Of a stretch of DNA of 64,000 bases, positions 61,390-64,000 are shown in pieces; position 1 is the stretch's first letter, and every line of letters starts with the position of its first letter. The notes below the pieces were generated by a model. The model saw nothing but the letters and a program-made list of their open reading frames with translations. It did no database searches and was not told where the DNA came from. Position numbers and translations under genes: made by a program. This stretch comes from Paenibacillus glucanolyticus NBRC 15330 (GTDB lineage Bacteria; Bacillota; Bacilli; Paenibacillales; Paenibacillaceae), in contig NZ_BIMC01000002.1 of the NCBI RefSeq assembly GCF_004000885.1, forward strand, positions 1 through 64,000, written 5' to 3'.

Positions 61390-61908
61390 ATGAGCAAGGT
61401 AATCCCAGGGCGTTATACCGCACACATAGATGGACCCTTCGTTGTATTTGTGATCGGGATGCGGATTAATAAATGGTGGTCGGTGCATAAATGGCTGCCT
61501 GTGGTGAACGCCATGTCCCCCATGATTCAGGAGCTGTACCGGAACAAAGAGGAGCTTGGATTTTTGGATGGCACTTTTCATTTGTCGTGGCGGGGAGTTA
61601 CCCTCATTCAATATTGGAGAAGTTTCGAACACCTGGAGCATTATGCCCGTCATGGAGCCAAACATCTGACCGCCTGGAGGGACTTCAACCGCAAGGTTGG
61701 AACGGGTGGGGACGTTGGTATTTTTCACGAATCCTACCTCATCGATCAAGGTCAATACGAATGTGTATATAACAATATGCCGAGGTTCGGTCTGGCGAAA
61801 GCCGGAGCCCATGTTCCAGCAACGGGACGCAGGGAAACGGCAAGCCGGCGGCTGGGCCGCGAGGGAGAACCCGCTGTGCCCACTCCTCCCAATCCTCCCA
61901 ATCCGTAG
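61390..61908 (+). CDS. DUF4188 family protein
   Basis: A 172-aa soluble protein of the DUF4188 family (dimeric alpha-beta barrel, sometimes annotated as monooxygenase-like). Diagnostic parts are VIPGRYTAHIDGPFVVFVIG, MRINKWWSVHKWLPV, the ISYWR-like LIQYWRSFEHLEHYAR and VGIFHESYLI. The last 30 residues are a basic then Pro/Asn-rich tail (PAVPTPPNPPNP) outside the domain. ATG nine bases after the TetR stop, with no strong ribosome site. Family members often accompany TetR regulators and may act on a small aromatic compound; the reaction is not established. Confidence 0.87.
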   Translation: MSKVIPGRYTAHIDGPFVVFVIGMRINKWWSVHKWLPVVNAMSPMIQELYRNKEELGFLDGTFHLSWRGVTLIQYWRSFEHLEHYARHGAKHLTAWRDFNRKVGTGGDVGIFHESYLIDQGQYECVYNNMPRFGLAKAGAHVPATGRRETASRRLGREGEPAVPTPPNPPNP

Positions 61909-62137
61909 TCTCCGAATATCGGCGGTGGGCGGATCCTCTGAATTACCACACAGCTAAGGGTAAGGATAAATACCATAGGATTAAGATCCAGTCCATGCTA
62001 TGCAAGTAGTGATGCTTTAGATGTGTTTTTCATGACTTGTCCAAAAAAGTGTTGGTAAACCCCGGGCGTTCTTCTATGATGAAATTACTTCCAATCGATG
62101 AATCGGATTAGGAATTCTATCACTCAGGGGGATGCCT

Positions 62138-64000
62138 ATGGGAAGAAAAGCGTGGTTTTACCGACAGCTTTTATCGTATATGCCGGTCTTCTTTATCGTG
62201 ATTTCCTTTGTGTTTTTTGTATTTTTCCAAATGCTCGGCGAACAGTCGCGGCAAGGCGCGATTCAGGCCAATGAGATGATGATTCAGCAGGCGATGCGCT
62301 CGGTGGATAATTCGCTGAAAGCGATTGACCAGATGCTGGTGCAGGAACTGTTATTCAACCCGGATATGTCCGAGTTTTTCAATCATGAAGATCAGGATAA
62401 TGTTTATTTAAACATGCAGGCGCTGAAGGCGATGAAGCAGTTCAAGGTCTCCAACCCGCTCGTGGATTCTATGGTGCTTGTTCGGGCACAGGACGAGTTT
62501 GTCTTAAGCACTTCATCCACCTTCAAATTACAGGATTATGCTGATTATAGCTTTCTCAGGCCCTATTTAAGTCAGGCCAACAGCGAAGCCAAGTGGAGTG
62601 GCGTCAGGGATTTTCATGAATTCAGCTTTCATAACGCATCGAAGGTGCTGACCCTTGTACGTGAAGCGCCCTTCGTTACGCATGGCAAAGGCATCATAAC
62701 GATTAATATCAAGGCAGATGCCATACATCAAATGATACGCAGCATGGTTAATCCCGAGGTGAGTTTTATTCATGTGTTGGATGCGGCAGGTCATGCCATG
62801 AATGCAAGCACCTCCGCCTCGGAGGATGGGGAAATGGTCTCCCGTGCGGTGTCTCCGTATACCAATTGGGTTTATGAGGGAGGATTAACCCGGGGCAAGA
62901 TGGCGGATTTCGTCAGCCAACTATACAATGTATGGTTTATGGTCGGCCTACTCATGTGCGCAGCCGGTATCGTCTGGATTATATGGGTGACCCGTAGAAA
63001 TTATAAACCCATTGAGGCCATCGTGTCCCGGATTCAGAAATATTCGCAGTCCAAGACAAGCTCCTTGCTCCATGGCAGTAAACAGGATGAATTTGCTTTT
63101 ATCGAATCTGCGCTGGAGAGCATTCTGGAGCAGTCGAACAGCTTCCAACAGCAGCATCGGGAGGATTTGCATCTGCGAAAAGCGTATTTGTTTCAGCAGT
63201 TGATGGAAGGGCAGTACCCGTCCAGCCTGGAGCAATGGAACGTGCAGCACGATGTCATGGGATTGCCTGACTTGTCCAAACCGCTAACGGTTCAAGTGAT
63301 CGAGATCGACAAATACACACTGTTCTGCGATCAATACCTGCAGCAGGACCAATATTTGATGAAGTTTGCCCTGAAAAGCGCAGTCCAGGAAATTGCTGCA
63401 GGACAGGGAGCGGTCATATGGACAGAATGGATATCTGCCTCCAAGCTGGGCGTCATAACGGAAGCACGGGAGCAGAACGCTGAACAGCAGATGGTTGCGC
63501 TGTTTGAGCATGCCCGCCTGTGGACGGAAGAGTATCTTAAACTGACCATTACAATTGGCATTGGGGAGATAGCAGAGCGGTACACGGACATCACGGAGTC
63601 CTACGAGCAGGCACTTACCGCATTGAAGTACAAAATGATCCTCGGCGAGAACCGAATCATTCATTATACACAAGTAACCGGCGAGGAGCGGGGCCATGCC
63701 TTTGATTTTCTGAACCTGATCCGGTCCATGGCTCAATCTTTCCGGCTTGTTAACGGGGACTGGCAGGCGAAATACGATACCCTCATCCATAACATTGAAC
63801 AGAATATGCTGGACCGGGACGGCGTGGTGAGTTTGGCCGATTACATGATGTATTCGCTGGGTCGGGAAATGTCGTGCATGGCCAAAGAGTTTCAGGATTT
63901 GTGGATACAGGAGGGACAGCCGGCCTTAAGGAGGGCTCTTCAATCTTCCGAGACGCTGGAGCAGCTGGAGCATAGCTATGGGGAAGCTTTATCCAGCCTG
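62138..64000 (+). CDS. AraC-family regulator with extracytoplasmic sensor domain, partial (runs off window)
   Basis: The first 621 codons of a YtdP-like membrane regulator. A helix at about residues 14-34 (MPVFFIVISFVFFVFF) and another near 267-288 enclose an extracellular Cache-like sensor. A HAMP-like linker follows (YKPIEAIVSRIQKYSQ), then the cytoplasmic middle domain with GIGEIAERYTDITESYEQAL, the conserved segment found ahead of the DNA-binding part. The AraC helix-turn-helix expected at the C terminus lies beyond base 64000. ATG 62138 with GGGGG six bases upstream. It probably controls a sugar importer encoded to the right, by analogy with the gene at 10936. Confidence 0.85.
   Translation, partial: MGRKAWFYRQLLSYMPVFFIVISFVFFVFFQMLGEQSRQGAIQANEMMIQQAMRSVDNSLKAIDQMLVQELLFNPDMSEFFNHEDQDNVYLNMQALKAMKQFKVSNPLVDSMVLVRAQDEFVLSTSSTFKLQDYADYSFLRPYLSQANSEAKWSGVRDFHEFSFHNASKVLTLVREAPFVTHGKGIITINIKADAIHQMIRSMVNPEVSFIHVLDAAGHAMNASTSASEDGEMVSRAVSPYTNWVYEGGLTRGKMADFVSQLYNVWFMVGLLMCAAGIVWIIWVTRRNYKPIEAIVSRIQKYSQSKTSSLLHGSKQDEFAFIESALESILEQSNSFQQQHREDLHLRKAYLFQQLMEGQYPSSLEQWNVQHDVMGLPDLSKPLTVQVIEIDKYTLFCDQYLQQDQYLMKFALKSAVQEIAAGQGAVIWTEWISASKLGVITEAREQNAEQQMVALFEHARLWTEEYLKLTITIGIGEIAERYTDITESYEQALTALKYKMILGENRIIHYTQVTGEERGHAFDFLNLIRSMAQSFRLVNGDWQAKYDTLIHNIEQNMLDRDGVVSLADYMMYSLGREMSCMAKEFQDLWIQEGQPALRRALQSSETLEQLEHSYGEALSSL

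Overview
The window reads as chromosomal DNA of a Paenibacillus-like member of the Bacillota. The base composition is moderate. There are many AraC-type regulators with membrane sensor domains, YesM/YesN-type two-component pairs, LplB/LplC-type sugar permeases and lipoprotein binding proteins, and Shine-Dalgarno sequences are strong, often in front of TTG or GTG starts. I saw no rRNA, tRNA, integrase, transposase, phage gene or CRISPR array. Species-level assignment is not possible from sequence alone.

Layout. 1-752: non-coding, with a GTAGAGW heptamer array, AACGGAC-type palindromic repeats and two facing terminators. 753-3137: an M20 peptidase and a LysR regulator, both on the minus strand. 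3303-7975: a Fe3+/2-aminoethylphosphonate-type ABC importer (lipoprotein, double-length permease, ATPase) translationally coupled to a PPP-type phosphoesterase. 8022-10790: a glutamine-rich cupin and an MFS exporter divergent from an HxlR regulator. 10936-17015: an AraC sensor-regulator followed by an LplABC-like (poly/oligosaccharide) ABC importer. 17219-27751: an LsrB/RhaS-like sensor lipoprotein, a YesM-type kinase and a YesN-type regulator, a DUF899 gene, then a CUT2 importer in the order ATPase-permease-permease-binding protein. This looks like one three-component sensing and uptake system. 27811-28400: a 16-bp tandem array inside the importer's 3' UTR, then more palindromic repeats. 28511-31777: a chitin-binding/beta-helix exoprotein, a LysR regulator and an O-methyltransferase. 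32050-37043: an MMPL exporter with MarR regulator, and an oxalate-decarboxylase-like bicupin with an altered lid loop.

37287-44067 is a compact catabolic island: four-carbon acid sugar kinase (DUF1537 family), GntR/FCD regulator, zinc alcohol dehydrogenase, TRAP transporter (DctPQM) and a class II aldolase-family enzyme. It sits behind a strong promoter and a 24-bp perfect palindrome. 44176-44493 is a decayed HXXEE membrane gene. 44798-47983 is a CUT1 sugar importer. 48109-49002 is a DUF4097 lipoprotein. 49128-54431 has a regulator with two MerR helix-turn-helix domains divergent from a short UvrA-like protein and an ABC drug exporter, a likely DNA-binding-drug resistance module. 54590-59468 holds a tautomerase-fold protein, a LysR regulator, the threonine-degradation pair kbl-tdh and an XRE-cupin regulator. 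59469-60660 is 1.2 kb of nested repeats with no gene. 60733-61908 is TetR plus a DUF4188 protein. 62138 to the end is a truncated AraC sensor-regulator.

The main themes are sugar/acid-sugar import under substrate-sensing regulation, with several candidate catabolite-repression (cre) sites, and an unusual load of intergenic repeats of at least five kinds.
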